From: Candidatus Paraburkholderia kirkii
GTDB taxonomy: Bacteria; Pseudomonadota; Gammaproteobacteria; Burkholderiales; Burkholderiaceae
Direction: 5' to 3'
Assembly (NCBI GenBank): GCA_001189345.1
Contig: LFKV01000025.1
Span: 62,001-126,000, forward strand
Length of the DNA: 64,000 nt
The notes beneath the pieces were generated by a model. It did not search any database, was not told the DNA's origin, and saw nothing but the letters and a program-made list of their open reading frames with translations. This document shows, piece by piece, positions 22,424 to 32,295 of the stretch (the first letter of the stretch is position 1; the number at the start of each line of letters is the position of its first letter). The position numbers and the translations under genes are program-made.

Positions 22424-23314
22424 TTAGTGTCGCGCCTCTCCGGGCAGTCCCGTCGCATCGTCGGACAGCGAGGATGCGTCGCCGTCTTCATCGGTGTCGT
22501 TCGAGCGCACCCAGAAGAATCGGTCCGGCAGATACGCGCCCATGCCCGGACGGAACGCGGCGCGCGCGGCCTGGAACACGTATTCCTGCGCCTCGCGCGC
22601 GGCTTCGGCGGGCTCCTGGCCGTTCGAGAGCAGGGCGGCGATCGCCGCGCCTAGCGTGTCGGTCAGGCCCATGATGCGATGCACCCCGCGATCCCAGGTA
22701 TCTTGCCGCACCTGGCCTTCCTCGCTGAAGAGCGTGATCACGTGACGATGCGTGCCCGTTTCCATCGCGAGCACATATTCGCAGCCCTGCGAAAGGATGT
22801 GGGAGATCGCGGAATCGAGCGTGGGCGATTCGGCGTCGCTGTCCGGCTGCGCGAGCTGCAGAAGCGTGGCATGATCGGCAATCAGCATGGTGGTTTGCGG
22901 CACCAGAAGATCGGCGAGCGATTCGCGCAGCTCGTCGGCGGCGAGGACGTGCTCGTCGTCGGGCGTGAAGTCCGGCGCGAGGATCAGCGGCACGTCGTCG
23001 TAGTCGGAGACGACTTCGGCAATCACCGACACCACCTCCGCGCGGGTTGCCGCGCCGATCTTGAACGCGGAGATCGGCATGTCCTCTAGCAACATGCGCG
23101 CCTGGGTCGCGACGGTGTCCGGACCGAGGCCGGTGACTTCGTCGCAGGTTGCCGAGTCGCGCACCGCGTAGCCGGTGAGCACGGTCGCGCCGTGGCAGCC
23201 CATGCTCGCGAGCGTCAGCAGGTCGGCCTGCAGGCCCGAGCCGCCGGTGGGATCCGACAGGCCGAAGGTGAGTACGATCGGTGGGGAGTCGCCGGTCATG
23301 GCAAAAGCGGACAT
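22424..23314 (-). CDS. thiD: Hydroxymethylpyrimidine/phosphomethylpyrimidine kinase
   Basis: The 296-aa ribokinase-fold enzyme phosphorylates HMP and HMP-phosphate in thiamine synthesis. 'LTFGLSDPTGGSGLQADLLT' is the ThiD N-terminal signature (usually 'SDPSGGAGIQAD'). The central 'PISAFKIGAAT' and 'LILAPDF' match the family. The typical C-terminal 'GTGC/TLS' anion hole reads 'GLTDTLGAAIAALL', slightly divergent. The C-terminus has an acidic extension ('SNDTDEDGDASSLSDDA'). The start at 23314 gives eight residues before the first strand. It is divergent from rubredoxin. Confidence 0.85.
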   Translation of the reverse strand: MSAFAMTGDSPPIVLTFGLSDPTGGSGLQADLLTLASMGCHGATVLTGYAVRDSATCDEVTGLGPDTVATQARMLLEDMPISAFKIGAATRAEVVSVIAEVVSDYDDVPLILAPDFTPDDEHVLAADELRESLADLLVPQTTMLIADHATLLQLAQPDSDAESPTLDSAISHILSQGCEYVLAMETGTHRHVITLFSEEGQVRQDTWDRGVHRIMGLTDTLGAAIAALLSNGQEPAEAAREAQEYVFQAARAAFRPGMGAYLPDRFFWVRSNDTDEDGDASSLSDDATGLPGEARH

Positions 23315-23608
23315 TATGGTATTGGATTGCTTGGTGGACGTTTCGGCTCGAAGCGGACTCGTCCGCGCGTGAGCGCGAGAGCGAATGCCCGCCCGGGTCT
23401 CGGTCCGATTATGCGGCCTAATGCCGTCTGACTGTTCTCTTTGCATACTTTTTTTCCGGCGCGCTAGCCTTCGCAAGACGATCCCGCCGGACGGGGGCGC
23501 GACGAATGTCACGAAGTGCGCACCGCGCGGGCGGTTTGCTAGGCATCGACACGGCAACACGGTACCATCTTGTCCTAATTTCAACCGACCAATCGACGCG
23601 GCATAAGT

Positions 23609-23779
23609 ATGGAATACAGAAGCTGGATGTGCCTGATCTGCGGCTGGATCTACGACGAGGGGGCGGGATTGCCCGAGGAGGGCATTGCGCCGGGCACACG
23701 CTGGGAGGACGTTCCGATCAACTGGACCTGTCCCGAATGCGGAGCCCGCAAGGAAGATTTCGAGATGGTTCAGATCTGA
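23609..23779 (+). CDS. Rubredoxin
   Basis: A 56-aa protein: 'MEYRSWMCLICGWIYDEG' and 'INWTCPECGARKEDFEMV' supply the two C-x2-C pairs that coordinate one iron. The length and the aromatic core are standard. It carries single electrons in the cytosol. In Burkholderia and Pseudomonas relatives rubredoxin genes can lie beside thiD and the pil/chp chemotaxis genes, which fits the remnant downstream. Confidence 0.93.
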   Translation: MEYRSWMCLICGWIYDEGAGLPEEGIAPGTRWEDVPINWTCPECGARKEDFEMVQI

Positions 23780-23794
23780 TCCTCACGCTCTGCC

Positions 23795-23831
23795 GCGCCG
23801 CATGATTCGCGTCATGCGGCGCGCGTTTTTT
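23795..23831 (+). terminator. Terminator after rubredoxin
   Basis: GCGCCGCATGA (23795-23805) pairs perfectly with TCATGCGGCGC (23812-23822) around a 6-nt loop, and TTTTTT follows at 23826. Confidence 0.85.
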
Positions 23832-24108
23832 GCGGGCCGCGCCCCGGCGCGACGCGGTGCCGCATCGGGCGGATATCGTGCAGCCTGCTTTTTTCCTCGT
23901 CGCGCAGCCTGAGGCAGGATCGTTGCGGCGAGGCCGGCGTTGCCCGGCAGATTCGATTTCCGCGCCGGCCGCTCAAGGCATACCCTTGAGGCAGGCGCGA
24001 CCAGCGACGGAGCGGCGCCCGGCGCCGCGCCAACCGATGACACATTTCAACCGCGTGCGACGGTCCCGCAGAGCGACGCGCCCGCGAAACGGCTTGTGAG
24101 CGCACGAC

Positions 24109-25452
24109 ATGACATCACGTCCCGATCTGCACGTTCCGTTCGAAGCCTTGCCCAATCCGCGCGGCGGATCGGTGCGACTCGCCGAAATGGCGCTCACCGA
24201 CGCGCTGCACGCATTCCAGCGTTAGGGAGAAACCGGAGCCGCACTGCATTCGGCCGGATGGCTGCCCGCGCAGCGCTTCGCCGAGGCGCTCGCACTCGTC
24301 GCGCCGCTCGGCGACGAATGCGAGCCGCGCGCGCATCGCCGATGCGATCGCCGTCTTCGGCGCGGCGGTCGAGCGTCACAATCTGCGCGAACTGTCGTGC
24401 TCGACGGTGCTTTTCGATCACTATCGCGGCCTGCATGCGCTGCTCGCGGCGCATACGCGCGTGGCGCCCGTTTCGTACGACGACCTCGCGCTCGCCGGCC
24501 GCGCGATCGCGCCGGAGCGGCTCGCGCGCGTGCGGGTGCACTACGAGGAGGCGCTGCTCGGGTTCCTGCGCGGCCCGGCCGGCGAATCCGCCGACGCCTT
24601 CGCGTGCCTCGACGCCTGTCTCGCCGATCTCCGCGGCCCCGATCCGTACGATTTCTGGCGGCTGGCCTCATCCGCGGTGCGCGCGCTGCGCGAGCGCGCG
24701 CACCGCCACGCCGCTCAGTCCGACGCCGCGGACCGGAATGCCCCGGCTACGAGGCGGACGCGAAGCGCCTCTACGCGCGGTTCAACCTGGGGCTGGCGGA
24801 CCAGGCGCACGCGTTGTCGTACGCGCCCCGCTCGCTGGTGCGCGCGACGCTCGCGCTTCTCTGGCGCGATTTCGCGCTGTACGGCGCGGCGCCCGAGGAC
24901 GCCGATTACGTCGACGTGCTGCGCGACTACGGTCTGACGGTCACCCTGGCACGTGGCGGCGACGCCGGCGTCGGAAGCGGCGTGGGAAGAGGGCGCCGCA
25001 CAGGCGAGCGACGAAGCCTCGCGCGATGCCGCGACGCGCGATCTCGGCGTGCTGCGCGTGAACGCGGCGGCCTACGAGGATTTTCTGCAGAGCGCGGCAC
25101 GCAGGCGAGCGAAACTGGGACGGTGGACAAAGCAGCGGCGCTGTCGGCGGCGAACGCGTCGCATCGGCTGGGCGCGGCGGCGTGCGCGCTGGGGCTCGGC
25201 CATGTCGCGCTGCTCGCGGACACCCTCGGTCTTGCGTGGCGGCGCGTCGCGCATCACGGCGAAACGCACGCCTTCGGCGCCGACGGCGCGACCCGCGGAC
25301 TCGACGCCGTGGTGCCCGAGCGCGCCGCGCAGATGCTGCGCTCGATGCTGCATCAGGCGGCGGCGGGCATTGCGCCATCGGAAGGCCGCGGCTCGAGCTC
25401 GATCGTTGCGCTCACCGCGATGATCGAACGACCGCTTCCGATCGCGCGCTAG
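24109..25452 (+). pseudogene. Hpt-domain chemotaxis kinase fragment (ChpA/PilL-like), heavily decayed
   Basis: Pieces in three frames resemble the N-terminal regions of large CheA-like kinases of the type IV pilus Chp system: 'MTSRPDLHVPFEALPNPRGG', 'YRGLHALLAAHTRVAPVSYD', 'LYARFNLGLADQAHALSYAP', 'LGVLRVNAAAYEDFLQSA' and 'NASHRLGAAACALGLGHVAL', the latter like a helical Hpt domain. An in-frame TAG near 24223 and at least three frameshifts (about 24320, 24735, 24950-25120) break it, and the kinase, CheW and receiver domains are absent. The pilGHIJ genes that usually come before it are missing. I regard the family call as probable, not certain. Confidence 0.55.
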
Positions 25453-25869
25453 CCGTTCCCGTGGTCCATGCGGCGTGGCGCGGCGTTCTTCGCGCCCGGC
25501 CCGCGCACCGCGTCGTAGCGTGCGCTTCCTCGCCGCTTCGTGATCGACGATCGGCTGCGGATAATCCGCGCCGAGCGAGATTTTCGCGGCCTTCAGCGCG
25601 TCCGGTTGCGCGAGCCGTGGTGCGTGGATGTCCCGGTCCGGAAGGCCGGCGATCTCCGGCACGTAGTGACGGATGAACGTGCCTGCCGCATCGAATTTCC
25701 GCGACTACGTCAGCGGATTGAAGATACGGAAGTACGGCTGTGTACGGCTGTGCATCGCAGCCGCTCGATGCCGCCCATTGCCATCCGCCGTTGTTGTTCG
25801 AGAGCTCGAAATCGTTCAGTAGCGCTTCGAAATACGCTTCGCTAACCGACAGTCGATGCCGAATCCTTT
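25449..25869 (-). pseudogene. phrB: DNA photolyase, 3' part of the split gene
   Basis: Frames here encode the C-terminal FAD-binding region of class I CPD photolyase: 'AYFEALLNDFELSNNNGGW' then 'QWAASSGCDAQPY', and in the next frame 'RKFDAAGTFIRHYVPEIAGL' then 'AKISLGADYPQPIVDHEAAR'. The original stop is at 25449. Several frameshifts (near 25840, 25740 and 25520) have accumulated. It continues the 5' part at 28212-29292 but is separated from it by a TnpB element carrying an IS5 copy. Confidence 0.85.
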
Positions 25870-26020
25870 TTGACATCCTGCCCTGCCTAAAGGCAAGGGA
25901 TTCCTACGGCGCCCATTGCAGGCACAGTGCCTGAATGACTCGCTTCGGTGGGTTCCTGCTTCGCGGAGCGGCCTGGCTGCACCGGCTCTCCACGCAACGC
26001 GGTGCCCCCGCGCCAGAATA
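25870..26020 (-). ncRNA. Candidate omega/right-end RNA of the TnpB element
   Basis: In IS605-group elements the guide RNA scaffold overlaps the 3' end of tnpB and the right end, and its guide is the first flanking bases. Here the stop of tnpB (25887) lies in the terminal hairpin and the flanking bases 25869 downward belong to phrB. The exact 5' end cannot be read from the sequence, so the limit 26020 is nominal. Confidence 0.4.
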
Positions 26021-27193
26021 TTGATCGCGCCGACGACGTCGGCGTTTTCCTCGTAGCCGCATTCGATGCACGCAAACCACGCTTGCGTCTGCCGGTTCTT
26101 CGCCGATCCATGGCCACAGGCCGGACATGTTCGACTGGTGTTATACGGCGGCACGGCGATGAGCCATCCACCGGCCCACGCCAGCTTGTAGTCCAGTTGG
26201 CGACGGAATTCGAACCAGCTTTGATCGGAGGATGGCTTTGTTCAATCCGGACTTGGCACGAACGGTTTTACCCGGCGACCAGGTTCTGCCTGCCGCCGCC
26301 GACTTGGACATGTCCCGAACCTGCAAGTCCTCGATACACACCATCGCATGGTTTTGGCTGATCGTGGTCGTGGCTTTGTGCAAGTAGTCGCACCGGGCGT
26401 TGCCGATGCAGCTATGGATGCGCTGGATTTTTGCCTTCGCTTTCTTCCAGTTGTTGCTGAAACTGATCTTGCGGCTCATTGCTCGCTGGTAACGGCGCAA
26501 ACGAGCCTCGTGCTTCTTGAAGCTGTTGAGCGGGGCAAGGTAGCTTCCATCGCTCATCGTTGCGAACCGAGCCACACCCATGTCGATACCGATGGCGCTG
26601 CTGGACTGCGGTACAGGCTGTTCGACTTTCCGCTTGGTCTGAATTCTTACGAACCGCTTACTCGCACGCAGACTGACAGTGACGTTCTTCACTTCGCCCC
26701 GTACATCGCGGCTGTTGCGGTAGCGCAGCCAGCCGAGCTTGGGAAGAAAGACGCGGTTGTTGGTCTGGTCGAGCTTGATCTGTTTCGGGTCGGGGTACCG
26801 GAAACTGTCGGACTGGCCCTTTTTCTTGAAGCGCGGGAAGCCGGCCCGCTTAGCGAAGAAATTGGCGTAGGTGCGTTCCAAATTCTTGAGCGTCTGTTGC
26901 AACGGATGCGTTGGCGCATCTTTGAGCCACGGCGTTTCCGGGCCATTGCGCCAATCGGTGAGCAGCTTGCACAAGTCGGCGTAACCGAGCTTCTTCTCGC
27001 ACCGCTCGTAACGCGCCTTCTGTAATGCTAGCGCCTCGTTGTACACGAACCGGCACGACCCGGCGAAACGGCGCATCTGGCGCTGCTGTTCGCCAGTGGG
27101 CATCAGTTCGTATTTGAAAGCTTGGAGACGCTGTATGGCGAAAGTGTAATTTGATCTACGAGCACCGACAACAATCTTAGGCACGAAAGACAT
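25887..27193 (-). pseudogene. tnpB: TnpB RNA-guided nuclease, frameshifted
   Basis: The main frame opens with 'LQAFKYELMPTGEQQRQMRR' and 'FAGSCRFVYNEALALQKARY', typical TnpB N-terminal sequence. RuvC residues are in 'SAIGIDMGVARFATMSDG' (Asp) and 'MVCIEDLQVRDMSKSA' (Glu). One extra C near 26237 shifts the frame before 'SWFEFRRQLDYKLAWAGGW', the zinc finger 'CPACGH...CIECGY' and 'NADVVGAINILARG' (third acidic residue). A second frameshift near 25990 precedes the natural end 'AVGIPCL' at 25887. The usual start Met at 'MQRLQ' is Ile (ATA), leaving ATG 27193 as the start. The nuclease cannot be made whole. Confidence 0.85.
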
Positions 27194-27232
27194 TTTGCGT
27201 CTTTCTGATACATGTCCACTTGATCTTCGCGA

Positions 27233-28154
27233 TTTAGAGACGGTTTCATAAAGGCTGTTGAGATTGCCGAAGAGTGTTCCAGCAGATCAAGCAACAACCG
27301 AGTTTGAGGAACGCTTCATGAATGTCCGCACGACGTTCGAAGCGAGTACGTAGACGGCGGAAGTTATGCAACCAGGCATGTGTACGTTCGACGACCCAAC
27401 GGACTTTCCCAAGGCCGCTACCGTGCGGGTGACCGCGCCGCGCGATGCTGGTGGGAATGTTGCGCGCGTGAAGGAGGCACCGGTACTTGTCATGATCGTA
27501 ACCGCGGTCGGCATAAACACAGCCAGGGCGACTCAGCGGCCGGCCGCGCACGCCGCCAATCGGTACGATGGCCTCGATCAACGGGATCAGTTGGGTGACG
27601 TCGTGACGATTGGCGCCGGTCAGGATTGCCGCGATCGGCGTACCGTTGGCGTCGGTGGTGACGTGGTGCTTGGAACCGGGTCGTGCTCGGTCGGTGGGGT
27701 TCGGGCCAGTTTTTCGCCCGCCCCAACCGCACGAATCGACGATGAGTCGACGACGACGCGGGAGAAGTCGATCTTCCCGGCCGCTCGTAGTTTCGCCAGC
27801 AGCAGTGCGTGCAGTCGATCCCACACGCCGGCTTGCTGCCAATCGCGCAGCCTGCGCCAGCAACTGACGCCAGAGCCACATCCCATCTCCGCTGGCAGAT
27901 CTCGCCACCGGATGCCGGTCTTCAGCACGAACAAGATGCCGGTCAGCGCAGCCCGATCCGGTACCGGCTTGCGGCCCGGATACTTGAAGCGGCGCGGCTT
28001 CGCTGGTGGTAGCAGTGGCTCGATCAGTGCCCACAGTTCGTCGTCGATGATTGGTTTGCCCATCTCCTCGATCCTGTTGTCACAACGATCGAGGTTAACA
28101 GGTTGCGTTACGGGTTAACAGCCCCTAAGAGATCTTTTTGAAACCAATTCTAAA
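27233..28154 (-). mobile_element. IS5-family (IS427-like) insertion sequence, copy 1
   Basis: The ends TTTAGAGACGGTTTCATAAAG and, inverted, TTTAGAATTGGTTTCAAAAAG are imperfect inverted repeats about 21 bp long. They enclose a two-frame transposase. The 922-bp element has the same length as copy 2 (33217-34138) and appears identical except for four bases at the right end. It sits inside the TnpB element between its left end and tnpB. Confidence 0.9.
27246..28063 (-). CDS. IS5-family transposase, two frames joined by -1 frameshift
   Basis: The first frame (28063 to 27620) starts 'MGKPIIDDELWALIEPLLPP' and includes 'VLKTGIRWRDLPAEMGCGSG' and 'VVVDSSSIRAVGAGEK' (first catalytic Asp). At GGCGAAAAACTGG a -1 slip moves into the second frame, continuing 'TGPNPTDRARPGSKHHVTTD', 'YADRGYDHDKYRCLLHARNI' (second Asp) and 'GLGKVRWVVERTHAWLHNF' (Glu in 'VVERTHAW'). 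This A-run frameshift is usual in the IS427 group, so the gene is probably functional. The full product would be about 270 aa. Confidence 0.88.
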
Positions 28155-28211
28155 TGCCTGCGCGGCATCTTCGCCACGGAGGTCCTCGATGATCTGGCAT
28201 ATTGCGCATCG

Positions 28212-29292
28212 GGTGAGAAAGCTCGCCACGGTCATGCGCAGACGGTTGTGCATGTAACACGCGTTGATCTGCCGCATCGCCGTATCGACGATCGATTAGC
28301 CCGCCTCGCCCGCGCGCCATGCGGCGAAATTCGCATCGGCGGCGTCGCCGGTTTCCCAGCGGATGCGGTCGTATTCCGGCTTGAACGCGCGATGATCTCC
28401 CGGCACGCCGACGTGCGGAAAATGGTGCAGCACGGAGAAATAGAACTCCCGCCAGATCAGCTCGCCGAGCCATGCTTGGGCGCCCTTGTCGCCGTGGCGC
28501 TGCGCGTCGTGCGCGGCGCGGGCGAGCGCACGGATCGACACGGTGCCGTGCCGCAGATGCGCGCTGAGGTAGCTCGGGCCTTTCAGCGCGGGGAAGTCGC
28601 GGGTGCGGCCGTAATCGGCCATGCGCTCGCGGAAATCGTCGAACAGCGCGAGCGCGCCGCCCGCGCCGGCGGGAAACGCAGGGCCGCGCGCATCGGGAAA
28701 ACCGAGCGCGGCAAGCGACGGCATCGCGTGCCCGACGCCCGGCGGCGGCTTCGCCAGCGCGTACAGATGGTCCTCCGATGCATGCGGCCCGAGCGCGGCC
28801 GGCGTGAGCGTTTCGAGCCATTTGCGCTTGTAGGGCGTGAAGACGGTATAGGGCGTGCCGGCGCCCGTCATCACATCGTCATGATCGAAGACGGCCTGAT
28901 CCTTGAACGTGAGGAACGCGACGTCCTTGCTCGCGAGCTTCTTCGCGACGGCGTCGTCGCGCGCCTTCGCGGCGGGCTCGTAATCGCGATTGGCGAAGAC
29001 CGCGTCGACGCCGCATGCTCGCGCGAGCGCGGGAATCTCGCGGACCGGCGCGCCGTGCCGCACGATCAGCGCGCTGTCCGCGTCGCGCCAAGGCGCGGCC
29101 GAGCTCGACGGCGCTTGCGTGGATGAACGGCACGCGCCGATCCTTTTTCGCGAGCGGCGCGAGAATCTCGCCGTCGAAAACGAAGGCGCACAGCACGCGA
29201 CGGCACCGTGTGAGCGCGTGATAGAGTGCAGCATTGTCTGCCGCGCGTAGGTCCCGCCGAAACCAGACCAGACCCACATCGAAGTCGGCCAT
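28212..29292 (-). pseudogene. phrB: DNA photolyase, 5' part of the split gene
   Basis: The start at 29292 gives 'MADFDVGLVWFRRDLRAADN' (photolyase alpha/beta domain). A frameshift near 29090 leads to 'FANRDYEPAAKARDDAVA', 'KGPSYLSAHLRHGTVSIRAL', 'WLGELIWREFYFSVLHHFP' and 'IRWETGDAADANFAAWRAGE'. A TAA at 28296-28298 interrupts 'GEAG' from 'SIVDTAMRQINACYMHNRLR', which continues to 'MTVASFLT' at the insertion point. The enzyme would repair UV-induced cyclobutane dimers using light; loss is plausible in a sheltered host-bound lifestyle. Confidence 0.88.
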
Positions 29293-29324
29293 CTCGCAGC
29301 GCCTTTGTTAAAAAATTCTGAATT

Positions 29325-29903
29325 ATGTCCAAGACTTCCGATCGCATCAATTTGGCGAATCAGTTCCTGATCGCCATGCCGAACATGGTCGATCCGACGT
29401 TTTCAGGAACGGTGGTCTACCTTTGCGATCACACCGAGAAGGGCGCGCTCGGTCTCGTCATCAACCGGCCGACCGACATCGATCTTCAGTCGCTCTTCAA
29501 CCGCATCGATCTCAAGCTCGAGATCGAGCCACTCGTCCATTTGCCCGTGTATTTCGGCGGTCCCGTACAAACGGAGCGCGGCTTCGTGCTGCACGAAGCG
29601 GGCGAGGGCGAACCCTACAGCTCGTCGATGAGCGTGCCTGGCGGCCTTGCCATGACCACGTCGAAGGACGTGCTCGAAGCGGTCGCGAGCGGCAAGGGGC
29701 CCGAGCGCTTCCTGCTCACGCTGGGTCATGCCGGCTGGGGCGCGGGCCAGCTCGAGGAGGAAATCTCGAAGAACGGCTGGCTCACCGTGGAGGCCGACCC
29801 GCGCATCATCTTCGACGTGCCCGCCGAAGACCGGCTCGAAGCGGCGCTCTCGCTGCTCGGTGTGTCGCGCTCGATGCTCTCCGGCGAAGCAGGGCACGCA
29901 TGA
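29325..29903 (+). CDS. YqgE/AlgH family protein
   Basis: The complete 192-aa protein of the DUF179 family shows '[20 protein letters not shown]', '[20 protein letters not shown]' and '[19 protein letters not shown]'. The biochemical role is not established; the gene commonly precedes ruvX (yqgF), as here. Its stop overlaps the ruvX start by four bases (ATGA), indicating coupled translation. The start at 29325 is the first Met of the conserved N-terminus. Confidence 0.92.
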   Translation: MSKTSDRINLANQFLIAMPNMVDPTFSGTVVYLCDHTEKGALGLVINRPTDIDLQSLFNRIDLKLEIEPLVHLPVYFGGPVQTERGFVLHEAGEGEPYSSSMSVPGGLAMTTSKDVLEAVASGKGPERFLLTLGHAGWGAGQLEEEISKNGWLTVEADPRIIFDVPAEDRLEAALSLLGVSRSMLSGEAGHA

Positions 29904-30337
29904 GCCGCGAAGCCACGCTGCTGGCATTCGACTACGGCGAGAAGCGCATCGGTGTCGCCGTCGGCAATACGCTCACGAAACACGCGCGCGCGCTGGCCAC
30001 GCTGGAAAACCGCAACCGCGAACATCGCTTTCTCGAAGTGGGCAGACTCCTCGACGAGTGGAAGCCCGATGCGGTGGTCGTCGGCATGCCGATGCATCCG
30101 GACGGCACCCCGCATGAAATGAGCGCGCTCGCGAAGCGCTTCGGCAATCAGGTGAACGGCCGTTTCAACGTGCCGGTGCAATGGGTGGACGAGCGCTACT
30201 CGTCCGTCGACGCCAAAGCCGATCTCCGCGAGCGCGCCGACGCGCGCGGCCGCTTCGACGACATCGACGCCGAAGCGGCCCGCGTCATTCTTCAACAATA
30301 TCTCGACGGACTTGCCGACGATCATGAGTTCCATTGA
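29900..30337 (+). CDS. ruvX: Putative pre-16S rRNA nuclease RuvX/YqgF
   Basis: The complete 145-aa RuvC-fold protein opens with '[17 protein letters not shown]' containing the first metal-binding Asp. '[20 protein letters not shown]' and '[19 protein letters not shown]' carry the Glu and further conserved residues, and '[17 protein letters not shown]' the last Asp. The E. coli homologue takes part in 5' processing of 16S rRNA. It overlaps pyrR by 14 bp and yqgE by 4 bp. Confidence 0.93.
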   Translation: MSREATLLAFDYGEKRIGVAVGNTLTKHARALATLENRNREHRFLEVGRLLDEWKPDAVVVGMPMHPDGTPHEMSALAKRFGNQVNGRFNVPVQWVDERYSSVDAKADLRERADARGRFDDIDAEAARVILQQYLDGLADDHEFH

Positions 30338-30839
30338 CGCCGAGGCGCTCTACCGCGCGCTCGTCGAACAGATTCGCGCCGCGTATGGACCATCGCTCGC
30401 CGCGCCCGACGGCGCCGTGCTCGCGGGCATCTACAGCGGCGGCGTATGGCTCGCCGAACGGCTCGCGAAGGACCTGAATGCGCCGCACTTTGGCGTGGTG
30501 AACGTGGCGCTGCATCGCGACGACTACGCGAAGAAGGGCCTGCACAGCCAGGCGCGCCCGACCGAGCTGCCCTTCGACGTCAACGGCCGGCGCATCGTCC
30601 TGATCGACGACGTGCTCTCGACGGGCCGCACCGTGCGCGCGGCGATCAACGAGCTTTACGACTACGGCCGCCCGGCGTCGATCGATCTCGCGGTGCTCGC
30701 CGATCGCGGCGGACGCGAGATGCCGATCGCGGCGCGCTTCGTTGGCGGCACGGTCGAGGTGCCGGCAAACGAGGATCTCGTGCTGGCGCGAAGCGATACG
30801 AACGTGTTCACCTTCACGACGGAACCGCGCGCGCATTGA
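30324..30839 (+). CDS. pyrR: PyrR-type bifunctional regulator/uracil phosphoribosyltransferase
   Basis: The 171-aa type I phosphoribosyltransferase has the PRPP loop in '[20 protein letters not shown]' and the N-terminal '[18 protein letters not shown]'. In Gram-positive bacteria PyrR regulates pyr mRNA by binding RNA; in Burkholderia the gene heads pyrB but RNA binding has not been shown from sequence. I chose ATG 30324; the TTG at 30312 would add four residues. A 55-bp gap separates it from pyrB. Confidence 0.9.
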   Translation: MSSIDAEALYRALVEQIRAAYGPSLAAPDGAVLAGIYSGGVWLAERLAKDLNAPHFGVVNVALHRDDYAKKGLHSQARPTELPFDVNGRRIVLIDDVLSTGRTVRAAINELYDYGRPASIDLAVLADRGGREMPIAARFVGGTVEVPANEDLVLARSDTNVFTFTTEPRAH

Positions 30840-30894
30840 CCAGCAGCTCGCGGCTGCGCTTTCAGCTTTCTCCAAGGAATTACCCGGGATCACC

Positions 30895-31932
30895 ATGAAC
30901 ACCGCCACTCAGGGCGCAGCCGAAACGGGCACGCCCTCATCGGACAAGGCCGCCGACAAGTTCCGATACGGCTTTCTCAAAGGCAATCCGCAGCTCACGG
31001 AGAACGGCGAGCTCAAGCATCTGCTGACCATCGAAGGCTTGCCCCGCTCGATCGTCACGCACATTCTCCACACCGCCGAGCAGTTCGTGAGCGTGACGGA
31101 CCGCGAGGTGAAGAAGGTGCCGCTCCTGCGCGGCAAGTCGGTGTTCAATCTCTTCTTCGAGAACTCGACGCGTACCCGCACCACGTTCGAGATTGCGGCG
31201 AAGCGTCTTTCGGCGGACGTGCTGAACCTGAACATCAGCGCGTCGTCCACCAGCAAGGGCGAATCGCTTCTCGACACGATCAACAATCTCTCCGCGATGC
31301 ACGCGGACATGTTCGTCGTGCGTCATGCGTCGAGCGGCGCGCCGTATCTGATCGCCGAGCATTGCGCGCCGCACGTGCACGTGATCAATGCGGGCGACGG
31401 CCGTCACGCGCACCCGACGCAGGGCCTGCTCGACATGTATACGATCCGCCATTACAAGCGCGACTTCACGAAGCTGCGCGTGGCGATCGTCGGCGACATC
31501 CTGCATTCGCGCGTCGCGCGTTCGGACATTCATGCGTTGACCACGCTCGGCGTGCCGGAAGTGCGCGCGATCGGGCCGCGCACGCTCCTGCCGAGCAACC
31601 TCGACCAGATGGGCGTGCACGTCTATCATAATCTCGACGAAGGCCTGAAGGGCGTCGACGTCATCATCATGCTGCGCTTGCAGAACGAGCGCATGAGCGG
31701 AGCCCTGCTGCCTTCGGCGCAGGAGTATTTCAAGAGCTGGGGCCTGACGCCCGAGCGTCTCGCGCTCGCCGCGCCCGATGCGATCGTGATGCATCCGGGC
31801 CCGATGAACCGCGGCGTCGAAATCGACTCGCAGGTGGCGGACGGCCCGCATTCGGTGATCCTGAATCAGGTGACCTTCGGCATCGCCGTGCGCATGGCGG
31901 TGATGGGCATCGTGGTCGGCAATAGCGACTAA
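30895..31932 (+). CDS. pyrB: Aspartate carbamoyltransferase catalytic subunit
   Basis: The complete 345-aa enzyme condenses carbamoyl phosphate and aspartate, the first committed step of pyrimidine synthesis. The carbamoyl phosphate loop is '[19 protein letters not shown]', with '[12 protein letters not shown]', '[17 protein letters not shown]' and '[13 protein letters not shown]' also diagnostic. An N-terminal extension of about 25 residues is typical of the class A ATCases that associate with PyrC'. The start at 30895 has AAGGA upstream. The IscB element begins about 20 bp after the stop. Confidence 0.96.
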   Translation: MNTATQGAAETGTPSSDKAADKFRYGFLKGNPQLTENGELKHLLTIEGLPRSIVTHILHTAEQFVSVTDREVKKVPLLRGKSVFNLFFENSTRTRTTFEIAAKRLSADVLNLNISASSTSKGESLLDTINNLSAMHADMFVVRHASSGAPYLIAEHCAPHVHVINAGDGRHAHPTQGLLDMYTIRHYKRDFTKLRVAIVGDILHSRVARSDIHALTTLGVPEVRAIGPRTLLPSNLDQMGVHVYHNLDEGLKGVDVIIMLRLQNERMSGALLPSAQEYFKSWGLTPERLALAAPDAIVMHPGPMNRGVEIDSQVADGPHSVILNQVTFGIAVRMAVMGIVVGNSD

Positions 31933-31953
31933 GCATCGAAGAAGACAAGCGAC

Positions 31954-32295
31954 GTCAAGCACCCCGGCCTGCAGGCCGGAGCGTGTGAAGCGATTCACTC
32001 GCTCGAGTTTGACCAGACCGAGCGCCTTCGGGCGCTACGTTGTGCAGAAGACAGCAGACCCACCGCCGAATGCTTCCTCAGTTCGGCGCACTGGAAGTCG
32101 CAGCAGCAGACACGGTTCGGGTAACCACGAAACGGGCTGCGACGGGTGAGCCAACTCACCACCTGCTGCACAACATGGTCGAGGGGAGCCATGCCGATCC
32201 CACAGGCACTAGCCTTCGGCGTCGAGGTATGCGTCACAAGGCCCGTAAGGGCAATCGCTCCGGACAGAATCCGGATGCATCACCACGGAGAGGAT
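31954..32295 (+). ncRNA. Presumed omega RNA of IscB
   Basis: IscB genes are preceded by a structured RNA of about 200-350 nt whose 5' end carries the guide taken from DNA just outside the left end. The leader has no ORF and many complementary arms: CCGGCC/GGCCGG at 31968, GAGCGCCTTCGGGCGCTACG at 32019, and others. The guide would be the last bases before 31954, downstream of pyrB. The boundaries and fold are inferred by analogy, not computed. Confidence 0.55.

Larger units (their letters stand above)
25870..28212 (-). mobile_element. IS1341-type (IS605 superfamily) TnpB element, with a nested IS5 copy
   Basis: On the minus strand the element ends with the hairpin CCTTGCCTTTAGGCAGGG and GGATGTCAA at about 25870, the typical right end of TnpB-only IS605-group elements. 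phrB coding resumes immediately after it. On the left, phrB coding stops at about 28212 and 57 bp of unrelated sequence (28155-28212) precede the IS5 copy, so these are best read as the element's left end. No tnpA is visible, so transposition would need TnpA in trans. Confidence 0.75.

Noticed and set aside
27246..28063. IS5 transposase as a pseudogene because of its two frames
   Set aside because: The break falls at an A-run where IS427-type elements normally shift by -1, and both copies are alike, so it is more likely programmed.
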